From positions 1 to 64,000 of IMG/VR virus record IMGVR_UViG_3300003690_003063: a stretch of 64,000 nucleotides of DNA. One strand, written 5' to 3'. This document shows, one piece after another, positions 36,638 to 43,592 of the stretch; within the stretch, counting starts at the first letter, position 1, and the number at the start of each line of letters is the position of its first letter. The DNA comes from a virus. The notes under the pieces were generated by a model. That model was not told where the DNA came from and did not search any database. It saw only the letters and a list, made by a program, of their open reading frames with translations. The position numbers and the translations under genes are program-made.

Positions 36638-37573
36638 ATGGGATTTCTAGATAATGCCGGCGACATCATTTTGGACGCCGTTTTAACCAACAAGGGCCGC
36701 AAGGCCATCGCCAAAGGAGACGGCAGTTTTAATGTTAAATATTTTGCTTTAGGAGATGATGAGATAGACTATGGTCTATACAACAAGAACCATCCAAGTG
36801 GAAGTTCTTTTTATGATTTAGATATTCTTCAAACTCCTGTATTAGAAGCTTTTACAAACCCGGACGCCTCACTAAAATCACGCCTCGTATCCATGGACGA
36901 TAATCATCGGCTATACTGGCCTGAAATAATTCTTCGTGCTGACGCCGGGAATACATCGCCCTATTCTACTGGCGCCTTTGTGGTGGCCGCTGATCAAAGC
37001 ACGTGGGAAGCTCTTACTTCAACGGATGGCATCATGCCGGGCTACAAGCCAGTTAAGTCTTTAAATCATATTAGACTTGAACAAGGTCTGAATACCGTCG
37101 CTGTACCAAAAGATAGCACCCTAGACCTAGAATTGGTGGAAACGCAGTGGAGAGTTCAAATGGACAGGAGGCTAATTCAGATTGCTCCTAATCCATCAAT
37201 GACGACCACTACGAGCACTGCGGGCACAACAGTTTCTTTCCCGAACGCAAAGCCGTCTTTTGTAAGCCAAAACAACATTGCTACGTATTTTTTCACCCTT
37301 GGCGGGACTCGCGGTGGCTCCAGTGGATATATTACAAATTGTGCCGAAGACTCAGGGTTAGCAGGCCCCGGGGGCACCAAACTTCAATTTCGGCTCGGGT
37401 CTACTCTCGAAACTCAAACAAGCACTTATCTGTTTGATACTCTGGGTCGAACCGTAGCCTCGTGGGGGTCAGGTATTACAACTGCTCAGACGATTAATAC
37501 CGTGATTACCATTGAGGGATTAACCACCCGAGCGCGCATCGATGTTGATGTTACACTATTGAAAAAAGTATAG
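36638..37573 (+). CDS. Virion structural protein with shared N-terminal module
   Basis: A 311-residue protein that starts with the module DIILDAVLTNKGRKAIAKG followed by KYFALGDDEIDYG, like the protein at 26082. The remainder is beta-rich with Thr-rich stretches (residues 190-205, MTTTTSTAGTTVSFP). The start at 36638 follows an AGAGAGGG ribosome site in a 38-base gap. Its product probably attaches to the same type of partner as the 26082 protein. Tail or fibre component by context. Confidence 0.7.
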   Translation: MGFLDNAGDIILDAVLTNKGRKAIAKGDGSFNVKYFALGDDEIDYGLYNKNHPSGSSFYDLDILQTPVLEAFTNPDASLKSRLVSMDDNHRLYWPEIILRADAGNTSPYSTGAFVVAADQSTWEALTSTDGIMPGYKPVKSLNHIRLEQGLNTVAVPKDSTLDLELVETQWRVQMDRRLIQIAPNPSMTTTTSTAGTTVSFPNAKPSFVSQNNIATYFFTLGGTRGGSSGYITNCAEDSGLAGPGGTKLQFRLGSTLETQTSTYLFDTLGRTVASWGSGITTAQTINTVITIEGLTTRARIDVDVTLLKKV

Positions 37574-37583
37574 GATATAAGAT

Positions 37584-38783
37584 ATGGCCACAACACAAAA
37601 ATTATTTGTCCCTGGTAAAGATCAGGTTAGCACTAGAACCCTTTTACATGAAGCCGTGCCGCTTACGGGACAGCTTGCTTCCGGAACGTATGGAGGCGAT
37701 GTGACCTCACTCGGAGCGGAACCGAATGTCAAAAATTTCCCTCATGGCATGTTTCAATCTATTTATGATTATCCCTATTTAAGTTCCTCAGCAAATCATA
37801 TTTTTGATTTAACTTGTGGGTATTCAAGCAATTCTGTATTATCAGGAACTTCCGATGTGGTTCAACAGGAAAAGAAAATTAATATCTATAATCAGATGGC
37901 TCAAATTTTAGTTGGGTTTAATGAGTCTGGTTCTGTAAAAGAGTTTGATGAGGATGGGGACACTACAGAGGGCACTAAGATTCGCGAGGCCTTTTTCCTT
38001 AATTTTACTCGTCTTCTTGCGAAAGATGAAATTAAAAAAGGTAGCTTTACTTTAGAACTAGCTACAAGTGGTTCCCCCGCCGGCGCTACGAATCAGCAAA
38101 AAGGCGCCATCTTCAAGCAGACTATAAAGATTGTAGATTATAGTGGGTCCGACGGATACAAAATTAATTCTCCGGCAGGCGAGTATGGTATTTTATATGC
38201 TACGGGTTCTAACGGAGCCGGCGGCACCGGTGCTTCGGGAGATGTTTTTGTAATTGATCCGGGTTTGGTAGATGATAACGGCTATGTTAAGGCTGGTTTA
38301 CTTTATTATCAAGCCGGAATTGCTATAATCACGGCCTCGGTATTTAGCACCCTTCTTGGGCCCGCCTTCGTTGCTTATAACGGCGCCGCGCCCTCTGGCA
38401 GCTATGCTACCACTAGTGTTTCGAGTTCATTGGGAGTTGGTTCTATGACTGGTTCTCTTACTGGAAGTTCTATTTCTGGTAATGTTGATTTATTTAGACG
38501 CCGAATTGAAAATATTTCTTTCAATAACACAACTGAATTGAACTCTACGGTTTATTTCTGTCGCGCAAACCATAATGAGTTTAACTATTCTTCAAACCAA
38601 ACATATGTTAGCGCTAGTCAGTTTGTTGTAAAAACTAATTTTAATGATAGTCCGGTTTCTTATGTGACGACAGTTGGGCTTTATTCTGCTGAAAATGATT
38701 TAATGGCAGTAGCAAAACTATCCGAACCCCTGAAGAAGGATCCCTCCACTGAATTTACTTTAAGGGTGAGACTAGATTACTAA
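37584..38783 (+). CDS. Virion structural protein, paralogue of the next gene product
   Basis: A 399-residue protein. Several segments correspond to the 503-residue neighbour: KKGSFTLEL against KRGTVNLEF, GLLYYQAGIAIITAS against GIVLYEDGIILLTSS, and a near-C-terminal SYVTTVGLYSAENDLMAVAK against TYISKVAIYDEHRNLIGIAK, followed by a shared P(L/I)KK element and a closing RVRLDY/KLKLDI. This is the sort of duplicated tail or fibre protein pair seen in marine T4-related phages. Function beyond structure unknown. Confidence 0.7.
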   Translation: MATTQKLFVPGKDQVSTRTLLHEAVPLTGQLASGTYGGDVTSLGAEPNVKNFPHGMFQSIYDYPYLSSSANHIFDLTCGYSSNSVLSGTSDVVQQEKKINIYNQMAQILVGFNESGSVKEFDEDGDTTEGTKIREAFFLNFTRLLAKDEIKKGSFTLELATSGSPAGATNQQKGAIFKQTIKIVDYSGSDGYKINSPAGEYGILYATGSNGAGGTGASGDVFVIDPGLVDDNGYVKAGLLYYQAGIAIITASVFSTLLGPAFVAYNGAAPSGSYATTSVSSSLGVGSMTGSLTGSSISGNVDLFRRRIENISFNNTTELNSTVYFCRANHNEFNYSSNQTYVSASQFVVKTNFNDSPVSYVTTVGLYSAENDLMAVAKLSEPLKKDPSTEFTLRVRLDY

Positions 38784-38789
38784 GATGGT

Positions 38790-40301
38790 ATGGCGTATTC
38801 TTTCTACAAATTCACTAGAAACGATCTATTCGTTAACACATTAGAACTATACCCAGACGTTAAATATTTTATTTACAGCGGTTCGGCCTTCTATAACGAC
38901 CGGCCGCATATGTCTGGTGCTTTTACTAGTTCTGTTAATTTATGCTCGGCGAGCAACATAAGCCTGTTTGAACTGAATGTAGATCGTCGTACCGATCTCG
39001 CCACCATCGAGGATCGTACCATTGGACCTAAATGGGATATCCCCGGCATCGACGTTCCCGACGGCGTCTCTGATACTGGATTAATCTATCCTTTTCTTTA
39101 CAAAGACGGCACCCGGATGAATTTTAGAGTTAATACAGCAGAATCTTTTGCTTCAGCTCCTGCAGGCCAGGTAATAACAGGCGCCGCTTATCCTTACACA
39201 GCATCGATAACGAAGGAATTTTATGGCCCATGGACAGGCGCACCTAGGGACCTCACCGAAAACGCGGCCGGAAATCCTATAGGCACTATGGGTAGTTTGA
39301 CCTTTTTAGACATTTGCCAGACCCCGCGGTTTACTGAGTCCTATAGGCCTCCCGGTGGGGGCCTCGTGGTGAATGGAACTGTTTCGCATCTGCGATCCCT
39401 TAAAAATGTCATTAATCGATATAAAACATTTTCTCCTCATTTTGAGTATAGGTCAACATCTGGTAGCTATTTACAGAATATTCATGATCGTAATTTTGAT
39501 TCTGCTAGCGTAGGCCTCATTAGCATTCCAAGCATTTTTTATGGTTCTTCGATAAAACGCGGGACTGTTAATCTAGAATTTTATTTTACCGGTACTTTAG
39601 TAGGCCAAGCTCAAGACATAAATAGAAACGGCGAGTTAATAGAAGTATATAGTGGCTATCGCCACCCAGATGTTGAAAATTTGTCAGGCTCCGTTGTCGG
39701 GATCGTATTGTATGAGGACGGTATCATTTTGTTAACCAGTTCTGCTGCGCTGAGTCCTTCTGTGGATAATTATACTGGAAGTGTTTATCCCTCCCCACAC
39801 CCTAACGCCGGCGATCCTTCAAAAGATAACCCGCGGTGGACATATTTTGCACAGTCTCTTTCGGCGGCCGCAGATCCTGCGGGCGACCCCGACTACCCGC
39901 GCGTTAATGGTTTTATTGCTGCCCCAAGTTCCTCGTTTATAATGGAATTTAGTGGCACGACGAAAACACAGGTATTTACAATGTTTGCGACTGCTCCGGT
40001 GGGAGAGTTGAATCATTCTAATAATCCTTCATATATCAAGAATTCTTGGTATCAAAGCAGCTACACCGCCAGTATTTCTACCGGATCAAAAGGGTATATT
40101 GAAAGTGACATGAAACCAATTAAAAACGTCGTAAGTTCGGCATATGCTGATCCAACGGGCTCGTTTGAGAAGACAACTTATATTTCAAAGGTTGCTATTT
40201 ATGATGAACATAGAAATTTAATTGGCATAGCAAAGACGGCGACACCGATTAAAAAGACAGTTCAAAGGTCCTTCACCTTCAAGCTTAAATTAGATATATA
40301 A
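38790..40301 (+). CDS. Virion structural protein, paralogue of the preceding one
   Basis: A 503-residue protein whose C-terminal two thirds align by eye with the preceding protein at the segments listed there. It has an extra insertion around residues 95-180 with a hydrophobic beta pattern. The start at 38790 lies six bases after the previous stop. It closes the long structural block; the next gene codes a nuclease. Structural by context. Confidence 0.7.
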   Translation: MAYSFYKFTRNDLFVNTLELYPDVKYFIYSGSAFYNDRPHMSGAFTSSVNLCSASNISLFELNVDRRTDLATIEDRTIGPKWDIPGIDVPDGVSDTGLIYPFLYKDGTRMNFRVNTAESFASAPAGQVITGAAYPYTASITKEFYGPWTGAPRDLTENAAGNPIGTMGSLTFLDICQTPRFTESYRPPGGGLVVNGTVSHLRSLKNVINRYKTFSPHFEYRSTSGSYLQNIHDRNFDSASVGLISIPSIFYGSSIKRGTVNLEFYFTGTLVGQAQDINRNGELIEVYSGYRHPDVENLSGSVVGIVLYEDGIILLTSSAALSPSVDNYTGSVYPSPHPNAGDPSKDNPRWTYFAQSLSAAADPAGDPDYPRVNGFIAAPSSSFIMEFSGTTKTQVFTMFATAPVGELNHSNNPSYIKNSWYQSSYTASISTGSKGYIESDMKPIKNVVSSAYADPTGSFEKTTYISKVAIYDEHRNLIGIAKTATPIKKTVQRSFTFKLKLDI

Positions 40302-40331
40302 AATATAACTATAAAATGTTATTATAGCCAT

Positions 40332-40865
40332 ATGATTTTGGGACTGGACATATCCACGAGTATTACCGGCTATACAGTATTAGACCATGAAGGCAATATT
40401 CTTGCGTGCGATCATATCGATTTACGCAAAGAGAAGAACTTCTTTAAGAAAGTACGAATTATAAGTTCACGCCTAGAATCGGTGAACGACAGATATGAGA
40501 TAGAACGGGTATACATCGAGCAGTCGCTCCAGTCCTTTCGCTCGGGCTTCTCATCAGCCCAAACCCTTTCTCTACTTTCAAAAATTAATGGCATTGTTTC
40601 TTGGATATGCTATAATATGTTTGGGGATGATCCCAATTATTTGGCCGCCACATCTGCGCGTAAAGCTTGCGGTATCAAGGTTCCTAGGGGCCAAAAAGCA
40701 AAGGCTGTTTCTTTACAGTTTGTTGTTGACAATGTGCCCGGCTTCGAGGTACAATATACGAAACATGGCAATCCAAGACCCGGCTACGACGATCGATCGG
40801 ATAGTTATATTATCGCGAAGGCGGCGTGGCTGAATGAAAGACAAAAAGCTCAAAATACTGATTAA
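40332..40865 (+). CDS. RuvC-like Holliday-junction nuclease
   Basis: A 177-residue RNase-H-fold protein of the RuvC type. Candidate catalytic acids are Asp6 in GLDIS, Glu63 in VYIEQS, and Asp154 and Asp157 in GYDDRSDSYIIAKA, the usual order and spacing of the family. T4 itself uses endonuclease VII (gp49) for junction resolution, whereas many marine relatives use a RuvC-like enzyme. It would resolve branched replication intermediates before packaging. The gene overlaps the primase by 32 bases. Confidence 0.88.
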   Translation: MILGLDISTSITGYTVLDHEGNILACDHIDLRKEKNFFKKVRIISSRLESVNDRYEIERVYIEQSLQSFRSGFSSAQTLSLLSKINGIVSWICYNMFGDDPNYLAATSARKACGIKVPRGQKAKAVSLQFVVDNVPGFEVQYTKHGNPRPGYDDRSDSYIIAKAAWLNERQKAQNTD

Positions 40866-41769
40866 TGTATTGGGGTCCTATTACCGGACCAACAACGAGT
40901 TTCTTTTCAAGTGCCCTTACTGCGACCACCACAAGCGCAAGTTCTCCGTAAATCTCGATAAAGGCTACTATAAGTGTTGGGTTTGTGATACTCGCGGCAA
41001 AAACCTTTATCGTGTCGTACGTCGCTTCGGAACAAATTACGATAAATCTCAGTGGCGCGAGTTTACATCCGAGGTTGAATACAATAAACTCGAAGATTGG
41101 TTTGTCGAGAAAACAGAAGAAAAACAAATACTTGAGATGCCCAAAGGGTTTGTATCTTTGGCGAATAAGGACGTACCACCTACTGGCTTTGCTGCGAGAA
41201 ATTATTTACGAAAAAGAAACATCGGCAAACAGGATATTATTTGGTGGAAGATGGGCTACTGCAGCGTCGGAGAATATGAAGGTAGAATCATTATTCCATC
41301 GTTTGATGATGAAGGGGATCTAAATTATTTCATCTCGCGGTCCTATGATAAGGCGTTTTATCCAAAGTATAAAAACCCTCCAGCGAGCAAGAATATTATA
41401 TTTAACGATTTATTTGTTGATTGGACTTCGGATATAGTTCTTGTTGAGGGCGCTTTTGATGCGATTGTTGCTGGCCGCAATGCGGTTCCTATCCTCGGCT
41501 CCACTCTGAATCAGAACTCGATTCTACTTCGTAAGATTGTAAAAGAAGACGCCGGCGTTTATGTTGCGTTGGATCCCGACGCGAAGAAAAAAGAACTTGA
41601 GATAATCAAGACTTTGTTGGATTTTGATATTGAGGTGTGGAAGGTTGATATCGATGATAACGAAGATGTTGGGTCGATGGAAAAGAAACAATTCCAGAAA
41701 TGCCTTGAAAATGCTACCCTTATCACTTCAGACAACTATTTATTGTTGACGCTTGCGATGTCTGTGTAG
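40834..41769 (+). CDS. gp61: DNA primase, DnaG/gp61-type
   Basis: A 311-residue primase. The N-terminal zinc ribbon has Cys27 and Cys30 (CPYC) and Cys48 and Cys51 (CWVC), with His33 between. The TOPRIM core has Glu204 in LVEGAFDAI and Asp246-x-Asp248 in ALDPDAK. In T4, gp61 makes RNA primers together with helicase gp41, which is not in this window. Start at 40834 lies inside the nuclease gene, as compact phage operons often have. Confidence 0.88.
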   Translation: MKDKKLKILINVLGSYYRTNNEFLFKCPYCDHHKRKFSVNLDKGYYKCWVCDTRGKNLYRVVRRFGTNYDKSQWREFTSEVEYNKLEDWFVEKTEEKQILEMPKGFVSLANKDVPPTGFAARNYLRKRNIGKQDIIWWKMGYCSVGEYEGRIIIPSFDDEGDLNYFISRSYDKAFYPKYKNPPASKNIIFNDLFVDWTSDIVLVEGAFDAIVAGRNAVPILGSTLNQNSILLRKIVKEDAGVYVALDPDAKKKELEIIKTLLDFDIEVWKVDIDDNEDVGSMEKKQFQKCLENATLITSDNYLLLTLAMSV

Positions 41770-41777
41770 GAGACACT

Positions 41778-42122
41778 ATGAAACTAATAATGGAAAACTG
41801 GAAAAAGTTTGTGAATGAGGTTGACCCAATGCCCCGCGATGTGGGTTTGGGCCAAGGTCCTACGGGATTAACAGGACTTGGCTTAAGTCGGGTCGATCGT
41901 GAGCGCCTCGCTGCTGGTGGCGCCGGGGTGGCAGAGCTTGACCCCCACGCCGAACCTAAAACTTGGAATATTGAGAATGGCGTTTTAGCTGCATTGGATG
42001 AAGAAGGCCAGCTTTGGTTTAAGCGCCCCCACGGCCCTGGTGACTTGGACGCGCCTTTAGCTGAGCTTGAAGCAATGGGCTATGAGCAGTCTGCTGATTT
42101 GCCTGTTCCGTCCTGGACATAA
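41778..42122 (+). CDS. Small protein with T4-like capsid-targeting N-terminus
   Basis: A 114-residue protein of unknown function. It begins MKLIMENWKKFVNE, which resembles the T4 internal-protein targeting peptide MKTYQEFIAE in having Met-Lys, a hydrophobic/aromatic helix and a final Glu. The body is Gly/Leu-rich, then acidic with a Trp-Phe-x-Arg-Pro segment. The ribosome site TAGGAGAC is good. The stop overlaps the next start. The targeting role is a hypothesis explained under the findings. Confidence 0.65.
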   Translation: MKLIMENWKKFVNEVDPMPRDVGLGQGPTGLTGLGLSRVDRERLAAGGAGVAELDPHAEPKTWNIENGVLAALDEEGQLWFKRPHGPGDLDAPLAELEAMGYEQSADLPVPSWT

Positions 42123-42412
42123 TGATAAAAATCACCAGACAAAGGCTTAAAGAAATTATCAAGGAAGAGCTCCTTGGCGAACTTGAGGTTGGCTCTTTTG
42201 ATCGAGCCAAAGAGAAGATATTTAGTCTCGTCGATCGGCTTAGACACGAAGAGAGACAGGGGCGCCCAGTGATGGTCAGTTCCAAGGCCGGCGAAGATAT
42301 TAATATTCTGGAAGAACTTAGCGCCGCCCTTCAGTGGCTAAATGAACACCAACAAGAGATGAAGGATCAAGCAGCGGACACCCCCGCTTCGCGAGGATGG
42401 GGAGCCACCTAG
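42122..42412 (+). CDS. Small tagged protein, KITRQRLKEIIKEE family
   Basis: A 96-residue protein with the N-terminal tag MIKITRQRLKEIIKEELLGE, also seen in neighbouring genes. After the tag comes a charged, predicted helical body (residues 25-80, EKIFSLVDRLRHEERQ ... LEELSAALQWLNEHQQEM) and a Gly/Ala-rich end. Starts on the last base of the previous gene's stop codon (TAATG). No enzyme motif. Candidate packaged internal protein. Confidence 0.65.
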   Translation: MIKITRQRLKEIIKEELLGELEVGSFDRAKEKIFSLVDRLRHEERQGRPVMVSSKAGEDINILEELSAALQWLNEHQQEMKDQAADTPASRGWGAT

Positions 42413-42435
42413 CCTGCGTTCAGAGGATAATAAAT

Positions 42436-43062
42436 ATGAAAATCACCAGACAAAGACTTAAAAAGATCATTAGAGAAGAGCTGTCTCGCATGAACGAGGG
42501 CGGACTTGCGGGCCACCAGACTGAGCCGCGCCACGAAGGGAACACTCCAGAGGAGCGCCTTCTTAACAAACTTCTAATTCGATCGAAGATCGAGAAAGCT
42601 GGCGGAGACCCCCAGCGCGCCGCTGAAATGTTTGGCTTAGGCGAGGATGAAGAGGTTATTGCTTATCTCGCCAATCTGATGGGCAACCCAATGCTCGATA
42701 ATCCCAATATGGAAGAAGCCATCCAATCCGGTGGCAAACCATCGAAGCCGGAAGTGGAGCACTCCGAGGTTAGTTATAACCCCACGAAGGAGACACGAAA
42801 AACATTTCACAAAAAGGCGCGCCGCACTGCCAAGCAGGATATTAAAAAGGGCGAGATAGACGAATATAATCTTGGCTTCCGCGAGGATGATGATCTCTCC
42901 AAAACCGGTAAGGAAAAACTCGGTGCGGCCGATCCCGCCGAGGAAGAGCCCCTGCGCTTAAGCCGCCCCGAACACGATCCCCTGGATCGGTCTCCGGCTG
43001 GCATCCGCGCAAGACGACGATTACAGGGGAAAGGGATAAAGAATTATCCCTTAGACAAATGA
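42436..43062 (+). CDS. Tagged charged protein (208 aa)
   Basis: A 208-residue protein. I chose the ATG at 42436, which follows an AGAGGATAA site and begins the tag MKITRQRLKKIIREELSRM, over the in-frame ATG at 42397 inside the upstream gene. The body is very hydrophilic, Lys/Arg- and Glu-rich, with no hydrophobic core motif after residue 100, which suggests an extended or DNA-associated protein. The stop codon overlaps the next start (ATGA). Confidence 0.65.
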   Translation: MKITRQRLKKIIREELSRMNEGGLAGHQTEPRHEGNTPEERLLNKLLIRSKIEKAGGDPQRAAEMFGLGEDEEVIAYLANLMGNPMLDNPNMEEAIQSGGKPSKPEVEHSEVSYNPTKETRKTFHKKARRTAKQDIKKGEIDEYNLGFREDDDLSKTGKEKLGAADPAEEEPLRLSRPEHDPLDRSPAGIRARRRLQGKGIKNYPLDK

Positions 43063-43301
43063 AACTAACCAAACAAAGACTAAGAGAGATTATTAGAGAG
43101 GAATTAAATAGACTCACTCAAGAAGACATCGGCGATTATTATAGAAGTAAAAAAAAGGACCGCGATGATGCGTCCAAAAAGCTAAGAGATGCAGAAGAAG
43201 AGTTAAAGGCTGAGTCCGACCCCGCCAAAAAGGTTAAACTCAGGAAGAAAGTTAAAGACCTAAAAGATGAATATGACGCGGCCGCCGATACCGGGGATTA
43301 A
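43059..43301 (+). CDS. Small tagged coiled-coil protein
   Basis: An 80-residue protein: tag MKLTKQRLREIIREELNRL, then a highly charged heptad-rich helix (residues 25-74, KDRDDASKKLRDAEEELKAE ...) ending in Asp/Ala-rich residues. Overlaps the preceding stop by ATGA. The first 12 codons are identical to those of the next gene except one synonymous base. Function unknown. Confidence 0.65.
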   Translation: MKLTKQRLREIIREELNRLTQEDIGDYYRSKKKDRDDASKKLRDAEEELKAESDPAKKVKLRKKVKDLKDEYDAAADTGD

Positions 43302-43305
43302 TAAC

Positions 43306-43524
43306 ATGAAACTCACCAAACAAAGACTAAGAGAGATTATTCTAGAAGAGATTGGCGGTTATTCTCGTGAAGAGGTAAATAAGATTATTAATGCGCCTCA
43401 AAGTCGCTCTGGAGAACCGAATCTAAGAGAGCCTTGGGAAGGTATTGAAGAAAATGCAGCGCGCTTGGATATTCTATCGAATCAAATTGGCGCGCTGGCA
43501 CAAGCTCTTGGTGTAGAACTATAA
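43306..43524 (+). CDS. Small tagged protein (72 aa)
   Basis: A 72-residue protein beginning with the tag MKLTKQRLREIILEEIGGY. I chose the ATG at 43306, which lies after the previous stop, instead of an in-frame ATG at 43267. The body contains an acidic Trp-Glu-Gly-Ile-Glu-Glu segment and a helical C-terminus LSNQIGALAQALGVEL. It is the last of five successive tagged genes before a new transcription unit. Function unknown. Confidence 0.6.
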   Translation: MKLTKQRLREIILEEIGGYSREEVNKIINAPQSRSGEPNLREPWEGIEENAARLDILSNQIGALAQALGVEL

Positions 43525-43532
43525 AATAATAC

Positions 43533-43560
43533 TTGACACGCTCTATCAGTAGTGTATACT
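43533..43560 (+). promoter_or_regulatory. Sigma70-type promoter for the Mre11-Rad50-like gene
   Basis: TTGACA at 43533-43538 and TATACT at 43555-43560 with a 16-base spacer: a perfect -35 and a five-of-six -10. The predicted start near 43567 leaves a leader containing the ribosome site GGGGAG (43581-43586) before the TTG start codon at 43593. It is the only clear host-type promoter I see in the window and would allow early expression of this gene. Confidence 0.8.
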
Positions 43561-43570
43561 GTGGATAGAG
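43541..43570 (+). promoter_or_regulatory. Inverted repeat over the -10 element, candidate operator
   Basis: CTCTATC at 43541-43547 and its exact complement GATAGAG at 43564-43570 flank an inner CAGTA/TACTG pair (43547-43551 and 43557-43561). The whole palindrome is centred on the promoter's -10 box, so a bound repressor would block polymerase. Confidence 0.5.
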
Positions 43571-43592
43571 TTTTAGTTTAGGGGAGAACTGT

